Positions 10,549 through 21,369 of a DNA stretch of 64,000 nt are shown here, piece by piece; position 1 is the first letter of the stretch; each line of letters opens with the position of its first letter. The DNA lies in contig JAHDVF020001220.1 of assembly GCA_022606425.2 (NCBI GenBank), positions 1,054,001 through 1,118,000 of the forward strand, read 5' to 3'. This stretch comes from Lepidostoma basale (Eukaryota; Arthropoda; Insecta; Trichoptera; Lepidostomatidae). The translations under genes were made by a program, and so were the position numbers. A model generated the notes under the pieces. The model saw nothing but the letters and a program-made list of their open reading frames with translations. It was not told where the DNA came from and did not search any database.

Positions 10549-10880
10549 TTGTATATATGCTACAAATCTATGCTTATCTTCACATGTCAGTTTCAATACA
10601 CCATCTATGTAGATTTGATTACATATGTAAATCTTTTTATATCTATATAATCCACTATGTGTGGTCATAAAGAAATAAGTGGAATGGGGAATGTTATAAT
10701 TACATAAAGCGTGCGCTTAACCCAACCAATGACAGGTCATAAGTCCTGTAAACACCTTGATCAACCATATTCAGTTTCCAGTTTGCATCTTCGTCTCTAT
10801 TGAGATACAATTAAATTACATGAATTTATCACCCACGATGGGTGAAATCCAGTATTCGTATACAAGTATAAGTATACATT
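10549..10880. repeat. Repeat E, right part with inverted unit (E2 right)
   Basis: Directly after the LINE the plus-orientation unit continues (TTATCTTCACATGTCAGTTT, CCATCTATGTAGATTTGATT). It then flips at about 10655 into a minus-orientation unit carrying GGAATGGGGAATG, CATAAAGCGTGCGCTTAACC, CGTCTCTATTGAGATACAAT and GTATACAAGTATAAGTATAC. The head-to-head turn matches the one at 63.67 kb. Confidence 0.82.
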
Positions 10881-10889
10881 CACAAAAAA

Positions 10890-11330
10890 AAATATTAGAA
10901 ACTTTATATTTTGTTGGTACTTCTGGCAATAGTCAAATCCAAAACAATAAATGGAAACATGATTAAGGGAAAGCATTTTGCATTCATTATCTAAAGTTTA
11001 ATGTTTTTTTATACAATAGGTCATTTACACGCAATTACTGTAAACATTTTTTTAACTATCATATTATTTTGATTTTCATGACGTGTGATATGAAACTAAT
11101 CAATTGTCATTTTATTTTTACGTAAATCATAAATCTGCAATAATGTCTATCAAAGTAGTGAAAATAAGTTTAATCGATAAAACGATATATTTTTATTTAA
11201 ATAGTAAATATAATTTAAAACAAATTTTAAATATTTAAAAACAATTTTAAAAATAAAATAAGAATAATGAGAAAGCATAGAGTGTTAATTATACGAAAAT
11301 TGAGATAGAGATTAAACATGCAGCTAGGAC
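10890..11330. other. No feature recognised
   Basis: Very AT-rich DNA leading into the minisatellite. Confidence 0.5.
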
Positions 11331-11334
11331 ATAT

Positions 11335-11815
11335 ATACGAGAAATACTGATGAAACATTTTAATGACACGTTCAAATGAGGCATTCAGATGAGAAATTTC
11401 CTTGAGACATTCAAATGAGACATTCAGATGAGAAATTCAGATGAGATATTCAGATGAAAAAAATTAGGTGAGTCATTCAGATGAGATAATCATATGAGAC
11501 ATTCAGATAAGACATTCAGATGAGACATTCAGATGAGACATTTAGATGAGACTTTCAGATGAGACATTCAGATGAGACATTCGGTTGAGACATTCAGATG
11601 AGACATTCAGATGAGACATTCAGATGAGACGTTCAGATGAGATATTCAGATGATAAATTCAGATGAGACATTCAGATGAAAAAATTTGGTGAGTCATTCA
11701 GATGAGATAATCATATGAGACATTCAGATGAAACATTCAGATGAGACATTCAGATGAGACATTTAGATGAGACTTTCAGATGAGACATTAAGATCACACA
11801 TTCGGTTGATAGAGC
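11335..11815 (+). repeat. 13-bp minisatellite with 221-bp higher-order period
   Basis: Tandem CATTCAGATGAGA units (13 bp) with substitutions. A distinctive variant block, GGTGAGTCATTCAGATGAGA followed by TAATCATATGAGAC, occurs at 11467 and again at 11688, so variants repeat at 221 bp, exactly 17 units. Since 13 is not a multiple of 3 and stops occur, it is not coding. Confidence 0.9.
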
Positions 11816-11819
11816 AGGG

Positions 11820-12400
11820 AAGACATGCAGGGGAGACATAAAGGTGATAAAAACTAAACTTACACCGCTGTTGAAAAATAAAAAATTTGACATTTTACGG
11901 TTTCAAATTCCAAAAATCCCTGTACAGTCAGAAATATTAGTTAGTTATTTAAAACTTAAGTGTTTTTCTGATGCTGGCTGTACGTGAATTTTATTTACTT
12001 TTATGTGTAGCTATTTCGTATAATAGAAGTTTGGTGGAAATGTTAGCATATGGCTTTATTTTCATTTCTTTTGGGATTTTAAGTTCCTTCGCATGAAAAG
12101 GAGGATTCCCATTAAACTGGATGGCTCCTTTTATATGCAAGGAAGATAAATTGAAAATATCAAAGAAGAAAAACACACGTATAACCGTAATAAAATACGA
12201 GAAAATAATTTTATTATTGAAAGAACGGGAAATATATCAAATCTGATATTTTTTTTCGAGACGAACGTTTATTTTCTCAACATCTCGAGAGTAAAAAGGT
12301 CTAGCCAATTTTAATAATAAGTTATTTTTTATACGTTTAATTGGTTGATCGATATGTTTTTTGACAGCAAAATAAGTGTATTAACCATAAAATATGACAA
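11820..12400. other. No feature recognised
   Basis: AT-rich; chance open frame at 11991-12176 on the minus strand with no recognisable motif. Confidence 0.45.
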
Positions 12401-12404
12401 ATGT

Positions 12405-12650
12405 AATTTATTGTTTCTTGAACAATGATGTAAAACTCCATATTAAATAATTAATACGAATGAAAACGTCAGTTTTCTAGAAGTTTTATTATATTTTATG
12501 GGAATGACATGTTTTGCCCATCAAAGGCATTAAAATGTCACATTTGATAATGCCTTAGAAATGCAAAACATGTCATTTCCATAAAATACAATAAATCTTC
12601 TATAAAACGGAAGTTTTTATTCATATTAATTATGACAAATATTGATTAAT
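12405..12650. mobile_element. Hairpin repeat F, near-complete (F2)
   Basis: The left arm starts TTGTTTCTTGAACAATGATG and ATTAATACGAATGAAAACGT, then TTTTATTATATTTTATGGGA and GACATGTTTTGCC. The right arm mirrors it through TTTGATAATGCC, GCAAAACATGTCATTTCC and ATTCATATTAAT. Both arms carry the TTGATAA / (G)AAA / GTC layout. Confidence 0.7.
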
Positions 12651-12654
12651 ATAA

Positions 12655-13130
12655 GAATAAATGACAAAGAAAAAGAGTATTTAACACAAAGTAATTTTTA
12701 AAAATGACTTAATATATTTCAGATCTGCTCAAATACAACACCCCTGACAATGTAGTTTTTTAATGACCAATTACTTTTTCTTTACTCCCCTTTGATATAC
12801 CCAATACAAATAAAAAAAAATATTTCTGGAATCGATTACTGACGAAAATTTGTTTTGTTTGATTCCAGACCTTAGCAGCTACATGGATGGAAAACCGAAT
12901 AAGGCGATGCCAACTTATGGACCAAGAACTATAACATATTATATTTAAATTCAGTTATAATAAAAAAGTACCGTTTTTTTCAAAGGTGATATATATAAAG
13001 TAAGCTATAATATATTTTTTAAGTGTATTGTATTGAATGTGAATCTTTTTGAATACCTGTAATACCAATATTAAAATTCAGTAAATTTTACATAAAATTT
13101 TTTGTAAAGAATATATAGGACTGGGTTTGC
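12655..13130. other. No feature recognised
   Basis: AT-rich, no supportable feature. Confidence 0.45.
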
Positions 13131-13265
13131 AACAGTGTCACCAGTCTGTCGATGCCAGCGAGACTGGCAAAACCGGTCACTCTCGAAATAAAGACAAAAG
13201 TGGAAGTATGTAGTTAAAAAAAAAAACATCGTTTTATTTAATTATTAACTAAACGTGTGTCTTTT
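13131..13265 (+). mobile_element. Hairpin repeat G, single arm with hammerhead-like core
   Basis: CAGT (13142-13145), CTGTCGA (13146-13152), GCCAG/CTGGC stem (13154-13158, 13164-13168), AAAA in place of GAAA (13169-13172), C-CG-GTC (ending 13178), then ACT pairing with AGT. The arm then runs TCGAAATAAAGACAAAAGTG into AAACATCGTTTTATTTAATT, as in the other G copies. Confidence 0.55.
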
Positions 13266-13540
13266 AACTGCAAAATACATGTATTCATCAGAAAATGATT
13301 GATTTAACAACTGTGTGACTGTTAATGACTTGATTGATCATAAACTGATTGATTTGACTGATAACACTGAATTAATAATAAACTAATACTGTCCAAGAAA
13401 AGACAACAATTTCCAAAAACTAACACAATTGTCCAAAAACTGTTCATGAACTTCAAAACCAAAACCAGGTAGGTTCAAGTTACAAGTAAAAAATAAGCAA
13501 AAGCATTTATAGGTATATATAAAAAATTTAAAACAATACA

Positions 13541-14131
13541 GGGCGAGTGGAGAGGGATATTGAAAGAAGGGTTGGGGCAGGCAACAAAGTGTGTGGTGCA
13601 CTTAAAGTTGTCATCGCAAACAACAACATATCCAAAAAAGCTAGAACGGCAGTGCACAATGATGTTCTTCTACCGACCCTTATGTATGGATGCGAATCAT
13701 TGAACTTGCAAAAGAAGGATGAAAGTAGAATAAATGCAGTAGAAATGAGATCTCTTAGACGAATGTGTGGATACTCTGTGTATGATATAGTGTCGAATGA
13801 AAATATAAGATGTGAATGCGATGCGAATGATAGTGTTATGAGCAAAATAAAGAATCATTAAAATGGTTTGGAAATATGGAAAGAAAGAATGGTAAAAAAA
13901 AGTATATATGAACGATGATAATGGAACCGAGGAAATCGTGGCACGATCAAATAAATCAAATATTGAATGTCGGCCATGTGGGGAGTCATAAAACGACGCG
14001 CGTGCATGACACAATGTATGAATGTTGAGGAAGCGAGAGAAATATGTCAGGAAAGAAAAGTGTGGCAGTCCATTATTTCTGCTTACCCCTTCGGAGAGAC
14101 GGTGTGATGGTTAGTAAGTTAGTTAGTTAGG
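13541..14131 (+). mobile_element. RTE family A, 3' end (A3)
   Basis: It begins at the RVERDIERRVGAGNKVCGAL block, then LLPTLMYGCESLNLQKKDES and RSLRRMCGYSVYDIVSNENI. Frame is lost near 13855 by deletions. The downstream part still shows GTGGCACGATC (Trp codon intact), the TCGACGCGCGTGCATGACAC block and the TAGTAAGTTAGTTAGTTAG tail. Confidence 0.88.
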
Positions 14132-14134
14132 AAA

Positions 14135-14470
14135 TATAATGAAGTCACGGAGCACCAGATTGCATAAAAGCGGGCAAAAGGTATGCAAATATTCTCATAA
14201 ATAATCTGTTTTATTTTGAAAATATTTTTAAACTGCCTATTTAACTTTGTGGCGAACAACTTTTTTCAGGATTCAAAATAACGTGAAACCTTGTTTTGTA
14301 AATTCGAAGGGAATATTTTAATTTAAACGGAACCCTTGAAACAATCTAAAATTATAAGGGAAATTCTCGTTATTGTAATTTAAATTCTTATTTTTTAATT
14401 TAGAACGTGAAAGTTTTGTAATAAAATGTGGAAAAAATGTTTTTTTTAATGCACGAATAGACTGTATGAT
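14135..14470. other. No feature recognised
   Basis: AT-rich spacer between RTE copy A3 and a SINE. Confidence 0.45.
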
Positions 14471-14640
14471 AGGCGACCTTCGTGACAAAGTGGCAAGATC
14501 TTTGACTGCCACATCGAAGATTCAAGCTTCGATTCCCGGCGATGTAGCGTATTTGTCACACTTAGTGTCTGGTGAAGAATTCACCTATCACGTGTCATGA
14601 TATCTATAGAATCAATATGATAGCTTTACCCTTTCCATTG
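14471..14640 (+). mobile_element. tRNA-derived SINE, diverged copy (S1)
   Basis: It begins GCGACCTTCGTGACAAAGTG (degenerate box A) and has a box B like GCTTCGATTCCCGGCG (14526-14541), then GTCACACTTAGTGTCTGGTG and CACGTGTCATGA. It lines up with the better copies at 20.6 and 31.4 kb over about 150 bp. Confidence 0.7.
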
Positions 14641-14721
14641 ATTTGACTCGCGCTGTAATGATGTAAAGAGCGATTCAACAAAAATACGAGTAGTAATAGA
14701 TCACAAGATAGTAATAAATTA

Positions 14722-14805
14722 TCTAACTAACCATCATGCCGTCTCCCCGAAAAGGTAGGTAGAAAGAATGGACTGCTACACTTTAACCGATGCGGCACTC
14801 CATCC
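14722..14805 (-). mobile_element. RTE family A terminal fragment (A7)
   Basis: The reverse complement ends CTTTTCGGGGAGACGGCATG plus a TTAG-type tail. It changes at CACACTTTAACCGATGCGGC, sequence also found at 56.97 kb, so the two share a breakpoint or a subfamily junction. Confidence 0.65.
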
Positions 14806-14809
14806 ATCT

Positions 14810-15540
14810 TTTTTTGCTCCATAATAATAATCATAATAATAAACGATTTTAATTAATACGCTTTTTAACTGTAGTATACGCATGGTCGTAATTTTAGAGA
14901 GTTGATTATAAAAAAACAGCAAAATTCAAAAGTGCAAACAAAACTTGAATCCTTTTTCAAAGCAGGATTAACTTTAAGGCTTTAACGGACACCCCCTGCC
15001 CCCAATTAATCTGTTATATCGAGGTTTAACTCGCAATATGAAAAAATTAAAAAAAAAATGCACATACTCGTATGTGAAATTCAAAACAACAAAATCCAAG
15101 CAATCATTTTGGCACCTACCCTTTTCACTTTTGTCTAGTGTGGCCAGTGATAAAAAAAAATCGATCTCTCTCCGCCGAAGCAGGTACTTGTTCCAGTGAT
15201 ACAAACACGGTTTTACACTCTGTACGTATGGCACCCCCGGGTGAAACGTTTTTTATACCCTCCCGAAATAAAGGTGGGGACGTAATGTTGGCATTCGAAA
15301 AAAAAACGAAAGTAATCCGGAGTTCTGATCTGGCGGGAAAATTTCAAAACAGGAACGTGTTCTCTTAACGTACATATGTGATACATTTTACTGAATGAAG
15401 CATACTGCAAGAATGACTCAAAATCAATTAACAATCAATTGACCATAAATTATGTTAAATAATAAGACTGACCAAGGAAAACTAGCGCGATTATATAAAT
15501 CAACTAATAAGCTGCTGTAACATCAGAACAAAAAATCTCC
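14810..15540. other. No feature recognised
   Basis: Overlapping short frames at 14974-15434 on both strands show no family motif. I could not assign this stretch. Confidence 0.4.
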
Positions 15541-15541
15541 T

Positions 15542-15862
15542 AAGAACCACAGAAATGAAGACTCTCCTATCCGTTACGGAAACGACACTCCGAGATAGAA
15601 TAAGAAATTCTGAAATAAGAAAGATCTGCAATGTAGAAGATCTCGTGCGATAGGGAAGACTGAGAAGACGCTACTGGAGAGATCATGTGGAAAGAGCATG
15701 TTCTGAAAGAGTGATAAATATAGCCGCAAATAAAGTACCAACAGGAAATCGACCTGCAGGAAGACCACCTAAAAGATGGCGAGACAGTTGGACATCTGCA
15801 TCCCAGGAACAGGCTCCGAGAAATAACAGGACACAGTCCTAAATAAAGCAGAATCAGAAGAA
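15542..15862 (+). mobile_element. RTE family C, 3' end (C2)
   Basis: It reads MKTLLSVTETTLRDRIRNSE, IRKICNVEDLVR, one TAG, GRLRRRYWRDHVERACSERV, PTGNRPAGRPPKRWRDSWTS. It runs without insertion through the place where the SINE sits in the 20.6-kb copy, and so defines that empty site. Confidence 0.88.
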
Positions 15863-15925
15863 GAACTATTAAACGTGGGCCACGTGAGGAGTTGGAGAAA
15901 TCGACGCGCGTGTATGACACAAGAA
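15863..15925 (+). mobile_element. RTE family A fragment (A14)
   Basis: GGCCACGTGAGGAGTTGGAG and TCGACGCGCGTGTATGACAC match family A just before its 3' end. It abuts copy C2. Confidence 0.7.
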
Positions 15926-15989
15926 TTATTTAAAGTTATGAGAATCTTTTCCTAAATTCCATGTTTTATAATTAACCTAAATTCCATGT

Positions 15990-16284
15990 TTAACCTCCCT
16001 ACGTATTTGAACGTACGTGATACGTTCACCGTGACTGTACATTCTGTGCTATCCCGTATCACGTACGCGCTTGAGAAAAAGTAATGCACCTTAAATGTAC
16101 AAACTGATAGAGTACAAGTCTTCATATTTATGATAGTTTTACAAGGGGCAGGCGAAGTGTGCGGCCGAGTATTTGACGTTTCGTAATTTAAAAAAATAAA
16201 ATTAATATGTAATTAAATTTATTTAATAAAAAAACTGCTTTTTGCACGTTTCTCGGAAAATAACCCAAAGGTGGGGCGGTTTAA
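15990..16284 (+). mobile_element. TTAA-flanked MITE, repeat N (N1)
   Basis: It starts TTAA-CCTCCCTACGTATTTG and ends GTGGGGCGGT-TTAA. It contains CGTGATACGTTCAC, CCCGTATCACGTACGCGCTT, CAAGGGGCAGGCGAAGTGTG and GCACGTTTCTCGG, as do the copies at 25.5 and 34.9 kb. TTAA flanks suggest mobilisation by a piggyBac-type transposase. It is non-coding. Confidence 0.82.
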
Positions 16285-16289
16285 TATTA

Positions 16290-16845
16290 ATAACTCAACT
16301 TGGGACGTTGTTTTTTAAAACTCTTATAAACAATTAAATTGTTTTGAAATGTTTAATCAATTTGAAAAATTAAAAGTTATGGCATATCCTCTGATTATGT
16401 TTTGTCATCCGTGTTACATTTATTCAAACAAAAGCGAGCGCATTTGTTTTCAAATGTGTATTCAAAAAGCGTCCGAATAAAACAAAAGAGATATCTTGCT
16501 GTGACAGATTTTTTGTTTCGTTGAAAATTAATAAACAGAAATGGAACTACGTACTGTTTTTGTTGGTAGTTTTCTTTTATACACAGAATATTAAGATTCC
16601 CGCGGTTTGCAATGGAAAATATATATTACATAGACATAGAAATACACGCAGGAGCGAAATGTAACGAACTCTGAAATAAATGTATGAATTCCCTTTGTAA
16701 ACATTGGGAGTGTAGCGCTTAAAAGTAAAATCCTTCTTCTTAATGTATAAAATATGTATATATTTAAACGTGATTCAAGAATGGTACATTTGCAGAAAAT
16801 ATATCTTACTAAAACGTTACATGGAATTTAAATTATATGTGAAGA
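16290..16845. other. No feature recognised
   Basis: AT-rich, nothing supportable. Confidence 0.45.
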
Positions 16846-16849
16846 AATA

Positions 16850-17142
16850 TATATTAGTCTGGAAGACAGGAAGCGAAATGAATGGATCAGCGTGCAAAAT
16901 AGCCTCGTTGAAGTGAAATTGGCCGGCCATATAGCGAGGACAGCGGATGATCGGTGGACATGACGCACCTTGAAAACCGGCCATAGAAATCCTGGCAGAT
17001 CACAAGCCAGATATTCTGATGACATCAATAAAGTGGCAGGATGTAATTGGCACAGAGCGGCGAGAGATAGAGTTGTGGAAGTCGGGAAGGGAGGTCTATG
17101 ATCAGCACTGGACAACTAAAGGCTGATGATGATGATGATGAT
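16850..17142 (+). mobile_element. RTE family L, 3' end, with (GAT)n tail
   Basis: Across frames it reads LAGHIARTADDRW, LKTGHRNPGRSQARYSDDIN and VAGCNWHRAARDR, matching the RTE C-terminal pattern W.GH..R...RW ... PGRP..RW.DD ... W...A.DR. The end is CTAAAGGCTGATGATGATGA, a (GAT)n 3' tail. Stops and shifts make it a dead fragment. Confidence 0.8.
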
Positions 17143-17269
17143 ATACCTTTTCGACAGTTAAAGTCGTAAACAAATGTTCAAAAATCCAATCTTTATGATT
17201 CTTTCCTGGCATACTTCTCTTGTTTCTCAAAATATTTATAACAAAGTTTTTATTTATTTAAACGGTTAA

Positions 17270-17475
17270 TATAGTTGAAATATCAACGTTTTTCCGCCAA
17301 AACAATGGATTATATTATATTATATATGAATGACATGCTATGTCTGTCCAAGATAGTTTAAAATATCATTTGATAATGCCTTCAACAGGCGAAATATGTC
17401 ATTCAAATTAAATATAATATAATAAAGCTTTTAAAAAACAGACGTTTTTTTCGTATAATTAATGTTTTTAATTGA
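17270..17475. mobile_element. Hairpin repeat F (F3)
   Basis: The plus-strand core at about 17370-17410 is CATTTGATAATGCCTTCAAC, AGGCGAAATATGTCATTC. GCCT/AGGC forms a 4-bp stem, followed by GAAA, T-AT-GTC. Arms ATATTATATATGAATGACAT and AAATATAATATAATAAAGCT mirror each other. Confidence 0.65.
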
Positions 17476-17504
17476 AATTTCTTGGTAGAAGTTCATTTTA
17501 AATA

Positions 17505-17690
17505 ATTAAAACAACAAAAAAATGCTACAAAATTTCTTTATTATTATGTACGAGTATTTAGTGTGCTTCCACTTGTGTTTATGTTCATCTTCTGGACCAG
17601 AAGATGGCAGCAAGCTGCCGAAACCGGTCGTACATAACACAAGTGGAAGCACACTAAATACATAATAATTAAGAAATTTTGTATTTTTTT
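17505..17690. mobile_element. Hairpin repeat R, 186 bp, long inverted arms
   Basis: Left arm ATTTAGTGTGCTTCCACTTG (about 17547-17566) and right arm CAAGTGGAAGCACACTAAAT form a near-perfect inverted repeat around a central hammerhead-like structure at 17593-17634. Confidence 0.75.
17593..17634 (+). ncRNA. Hammerhead-like ribozyme in repeat R
   Basis: Helix I: TGGAC (17593-17597) with GTACA (17630-17634), 4 of 5 pairs, continued outward by the repeat arms. Core CAGAAGA (17598-17604; canonical CUGANGA, U4 replaced by A). Helix II: GGCAG/CTGCC (17606-17610, 17615-17619), loop CAAG. GAAA (17620-17623), minimal helix III C-CG-G, cleavage triplet GTC ending at 17629. One conserved core base is off, so activity is doubtful. 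Confidence 0.6.
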
Positions 17691-17694
17691 TGTT

Positions 17695-18490
17695 TTTGTT
17701 TTTACTGTTTTTATTCGTATAAATTATTGAATATAGAGTTTTAAATCATTGTTCAAGAAACAATAAATATGTACAGTACCTATATACGAGAATATGGCCT
17801 CCGTGTCAAAATATTCCTCTTACAATAATATTTTTATTTTCTTATTTTTTATGAATATGCAACAATGAAAATAATTCAGAGATGAGCTTGGCACCACGCT
17901 AAGACATTATTATTTCCTCGTGTCAAACTGTCGGCAAATTTCTATCCTTCTCAAACGAATGTTTTTAAATATTTAAAGAAGAGAATTCAGCACAAAGGTT
18001 CTCAAGTCTAACGAAATTCTTTAAATTCGCAAGCACTTTGGCAGTTTGTAATAATGTATTAATACAGCAGTTGTAGAAAGAGCCTTATTTTATCTACAGG
18101 GTGACTGATACTTGATGGAAAGTGAAAATCTCATTGTTTAACTCGGCGCATACCTGGTGAAAAAAAAGCTATATTCCTGCATATCACAAATAAGACGAGT
18201 ATGTTTTAAAACATTTTAAAATTTCATTCGTTAATTCTTATAATTTTATAATGTTTTTAGTTACACTGCAAGGACGAAAGCAAATTTAAAATCTCGTGAA
18301 ACTGTTGTAATGGTTAAAAAAAAGTCTTGCTAAGAGAAATACGTATATAATACTGAACTGTAAATAAAACAATACTTAGAAACATAAATCATTTTACTAA
18401 CCCTCCCTTCCCTAAGGCGGGTATCTTCGACACGTTGCTTCTAATAACCATCAATATTTCTATAAATATAATTAATACAAGGTTAAGATT
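17695..18490. other. No feature recognised
   Basis: AT-rich, nothing supportable. Confidence 0.45.
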
Positions 18491-18494
18491 TTTG

Positions 18495-19115
18495 GTATTC
18501 CTTAAAGTCAAAGCCGCGTCAAAAGCAATCTCAGCCCTCTACCCAATGTTAGCTAGAAACAGTAAACTAAGCATCGACAATAAACTCCTGATATACAAAA
18601 TGGTTATAAGGCCGATCTTCACTTATGCAGCCCCAATCTGGGGCTATGCAGCTTCGAGTCACATACAAAAACTCCAAATCCTGCAAAATAAGGCTATCCG
18701 TTTATCGCTTGGTGCGCCTTCATGGACCAGGATTACACAACTGCACCTAGAATCGGCAATCCCGATGATAGATGAATTCATTCTGAAACTTGCCGAAAGT
18801 TTTTACAAAGAACTCCCTTCACATCCCAACCCCACAGTAAAAGACCTCTCTAATTACGACCCAAACACTTCCAGCCGCCACAAGCGCCCAAAATCGATTC
18901 TCCTTCAGAGGAACACTCCGGGCCACACAAATCATGCCCCCGAATAAACTATAATAACAACCCACCAAATCACCTTCCAACAATGTTCCCATCAGACGTA
19001 AGAGGAATAGCCACATGAGCTGAACCTCTGTAAGCCAGAAGATCCAAGTGGTATTCCTTGATAATATATTTACCCATTGATTTAAAAAATAATATTAATA
19101 ATAATCAGAATTTAT
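18495..19115 (+). mobile_element. Jockey-clade LINE, C-terminal fragment
   Basis: From about 18505 it reads KAASKAISALYPMLARNSKL, LLIYKMVIRPIFTYAAPIWG, HIQKLQILQNKAIRLSLGAP, then IPMIDEFILKLAESFYKELP, and stops at 18945-18947. This is the region after the RT fingers/palm in Jockey proteins (Y...RPI.TYA.P.WG..A..HI..LQ..QNK). RT catalytic motifs are lost by 5' truncation. AATAATATTAATAATAATCA near 19087 is the likely 3' tail. Confidence 0.9.
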
Positions 19116-19369
19116 CGGGTACATCGGAGGTATTTTGTGAACATCGGAAACAAATTGTGTGTGCGACACTATATTCGCATCTCACTCTTGCATACTTCAC
19201 TGTGGAAGTGCAAGGAGCTCAATGTTCTCACTGCCGCCGGCAGTAGCTCTCAGGCTTGCAACCAGAGTGGACCTATGCCCGTTCCGTGATCGTTGCCAGA
19301 TGTTTTTTTAATGTTTTTAGTGTGTGGTTTATTGTTTTTTATTGGTGCACACTCTCATACTCAAATTGT

Positions 19370-20030
19370 ACATCGATCTGCACGCTTTCCCATCAGCCAG
19401 CCAATTAAAATGACAACCTCTGCCTGAATATGCTTTTACCTCCGATGCCGCCGCCACAGTTCCTGACCATCGTAATCGCTCACTCTCTATTTCGTCGTTG
19501 TAACCATCTCCCTGACCCGCTGTCATCTCCAAGTCTGCTGGCGTTCCTTGAACGCCTCCATCATTGCTTCTCCTGCCGCAGTTGACGCCGCTTCCTCCTG
19601 CACCGCAGCCTCTCCCTGTACTGCCGTCTTCTCCTGCCCCGCCACCGCCATCGCTGCCGACCCGCTGTTTACTCCGACGCTTCATGCCTAAACCTTTATT
19701 TTCCACCATCCTTATCCCATCCTGTATCTCAACCCCATTGCCATATCTGTCCCCACCCAAGACCACCGGCCCATGCCCAAGGCCACTCTTGTCCCACATG
19801 GTTCCATATCCAGGACCAACCGGCCCCCACCCAAGGCCACTCCCTGTCACCGTCCCTCGGTCTCCACACAAGACCTCGGCCCCTTTCCAAGGTCATCCCC
19901 ATACCCTCCACACTCCTCCCTACCCGAGTAGTCAGGTCCAAATGTCGGACACAACCCACTACATCCTCCAAGTAACCCTCCTGCACCATCCAACAATATC
20001 CAACTTCATCTCCTAGAAAGAAATTTCCAA
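19370..20030. other. GC-rich island of unknown identity
   Basis: About 650 bp with markedly higher GC content than any other part of the window. The plus strand is C-rich, with repeated CCAAGGCCACTC and CACCCAAG motifs (19760-19860). Open frames on both strands encode low-complexity Pro- or Gly-rich peptides with no motif I know. It could be part of an unrecognised element or a host sequence. The frames themselves are likely consequences of composition. Confidence 0.45.
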
Positions 20031-20039
20031 CATGTGGGG

Positions 20040-20530
20040 GAGCAATAGCTTTCGGGCTGGTACTCCAAAAGACAACATCCAAGAAAAGTTTAGATAAATG
20101 TAATTTTTTTCGTATTGTAATGTTCAAACGCTCCGTCAATGGGTAGACGCGTTCTTTTATTTCATTAAATTCGTTTAAAACTCATTTCATTCGTAATTTG
20201 AATATAAATAAATATTATCCTCGAGCATTATCATACTCTGTAAACTCCGACACAAAGAACGGCGGAGAACAGACGCAAAAAAAATATTTTCAAGAGAAGA
20301 AAAACTGATTTTCTTAGAACTCAACGAGAGTAATAAAAATCATAGACTCAGAAGGTCGGCGAGTGGAATTTAAAAGACAAGGTAATATTTCTTAACGAGA
20401 ATTTAAAGCTTAAAAAACATTTAGAGCTTAGACTATAATAAAATAATTTGTTAAATTTTTATTGTATTTAAGTTCTGACTCACACCTCATATATCTAGAA
20501 AAGTAAAAAAAAAAAATTTTAATATAATAC
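20040..20530. other. No feature recognised
   Basis: AT-rich, nothing supportable. Confidence 0.45.
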
Positions 20531-21090
20531 AGTAGTCAGAAATGAAGACTCTCCGATCTGTTGCGGGAACGACACTACGAGACAGAGTAAGAAATTCTGA
20601 AATAAGAAAGATGTCGTGCGTTGTGGAAAAAGATGTCGACCTTCGTGGCAGAGTGGTAAGAGCTCTGACTTTCATTCCAAAAGTCCTGGGTTCGATCCCC
20701 GGCGATGGCAGTGTGATTGTCACACTGTCTTTGGTCTGGTGTAGAATTCACGTGACAATATAATGGCGATAGATTGGCTACCTATCACATGTCATAAGAA
20801 TGAATGTAATAAATTAGATAAATTGTATACAGTAATTGGGTTCAAGCGACCTGTTGTTTACAAGGAAAAAAACAGACTGAGAAGACTCTACTGAAGAGAT
20901 TATGTGGAAAGAGCATGTTCTGAAAGAGTGATAAATTTAGCCGCAAATAAAGGAAACAGGAAATCGACCCCCAGGAAGACCACCCAAAAGATGGCGAGAC
21001 AGTTGGACATCTATGTAGATGTCCAACTGGGATGTCCCAGGAACAGGCTCCGAAAAAAAACAGGTTGCAGTCCTAAATAAATCAGAAGAA
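20531..21090 (+). mobile_element. RTE family C, 3' end, split by a SINE (C3)
   Basis: Left part: MKTLRSVAGTTLRDRVRNSE, IRK, then a short deletion. After the SINE (20631-20872) it resumes with CAGACTGAGAAGACTCTACT and continues to CCAGGAAGACCACCCAAAAG and the AGAAGAAGACAG tail. Copy C2 shows the uninterrupted order. A small inverted duplication of GTTGGACATCTA occurs at 21002-21025. Confidence 0.88.
20631..20872 (+). mobile_element. tRNA-derived SINE, best copy (S2)
   Basis: Head with internal RNA polymerase III promoter: box A TGGCAGAGTGG (20646-20656) and box B GGTTCGATCCC (20689-20699). Body: GTGTGATTGTCACACTGTCT, TGGTGTAGAATTCACGTGAC, TACCTATCACATGTCATAAG. Tail region: GTATACAGTAATTGGGTTCA then GGAAAAAAA. 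GGAAAAA on both sides (20624 and 20863) may be the target duplication. The tRNA-like part ends without an acceptor-stem 3' half, so it is a SINE and not a tRNA gene. Confidence 0.9.
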
Positions 21091-21094
21091 GAAG

Positions 21095-21365
21095 ACAGAA
21101 AGCACAACGTTTATCTGGACGTAAGTTAACCGAAACGTCAATTATCCGGACAAGCCGAGATGTGACCTACCTGTCATGATTTGAAGAGCTAGAGGAAAGC
21201 AGCACTCAATTGCTTTTAATAAAACAAATCCGCGATTTAGCTGAAAAAAAAGTAAAAAAATCTCTCATTCTTTTTCCAGTACTGTAAGTAATGAAAGCCT
21301 TTTTATGTACATGTACTAAATACATACTTGTATTTGCACTAAAATTTGTAATTCCATAATTAATA
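21095..21365. other. No feature recognised
   Basis: Spacer between C3 and a LINE fragment. Confidence 0.4.
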
Positions 21366-21369
21366 AATG

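Noticed and set aside
10549..10668. N-terminal extension of the LINE reverse transcriptase frame
   Set aside because: This part translates repeat E sequence across the insertion junction; homology starts near 10546.
11335..11815. CRISPR array
   Set aside because: Continuous 13-bp tandem units without unique spacers, in a eukaryotic transposon context.
19329..20139. Gly- or Pro-rich protein genes on both strands
   Set aside because: Overlapping frames in a GC-rich patch with no domain, and no codon or splice evidence; composition explains them.
20631..20710. Functional tRNA gene
   Set aside because: Box A and B are good, but the 3' acceptor half is missing and the same head recurs with a SINE body at four other loci.
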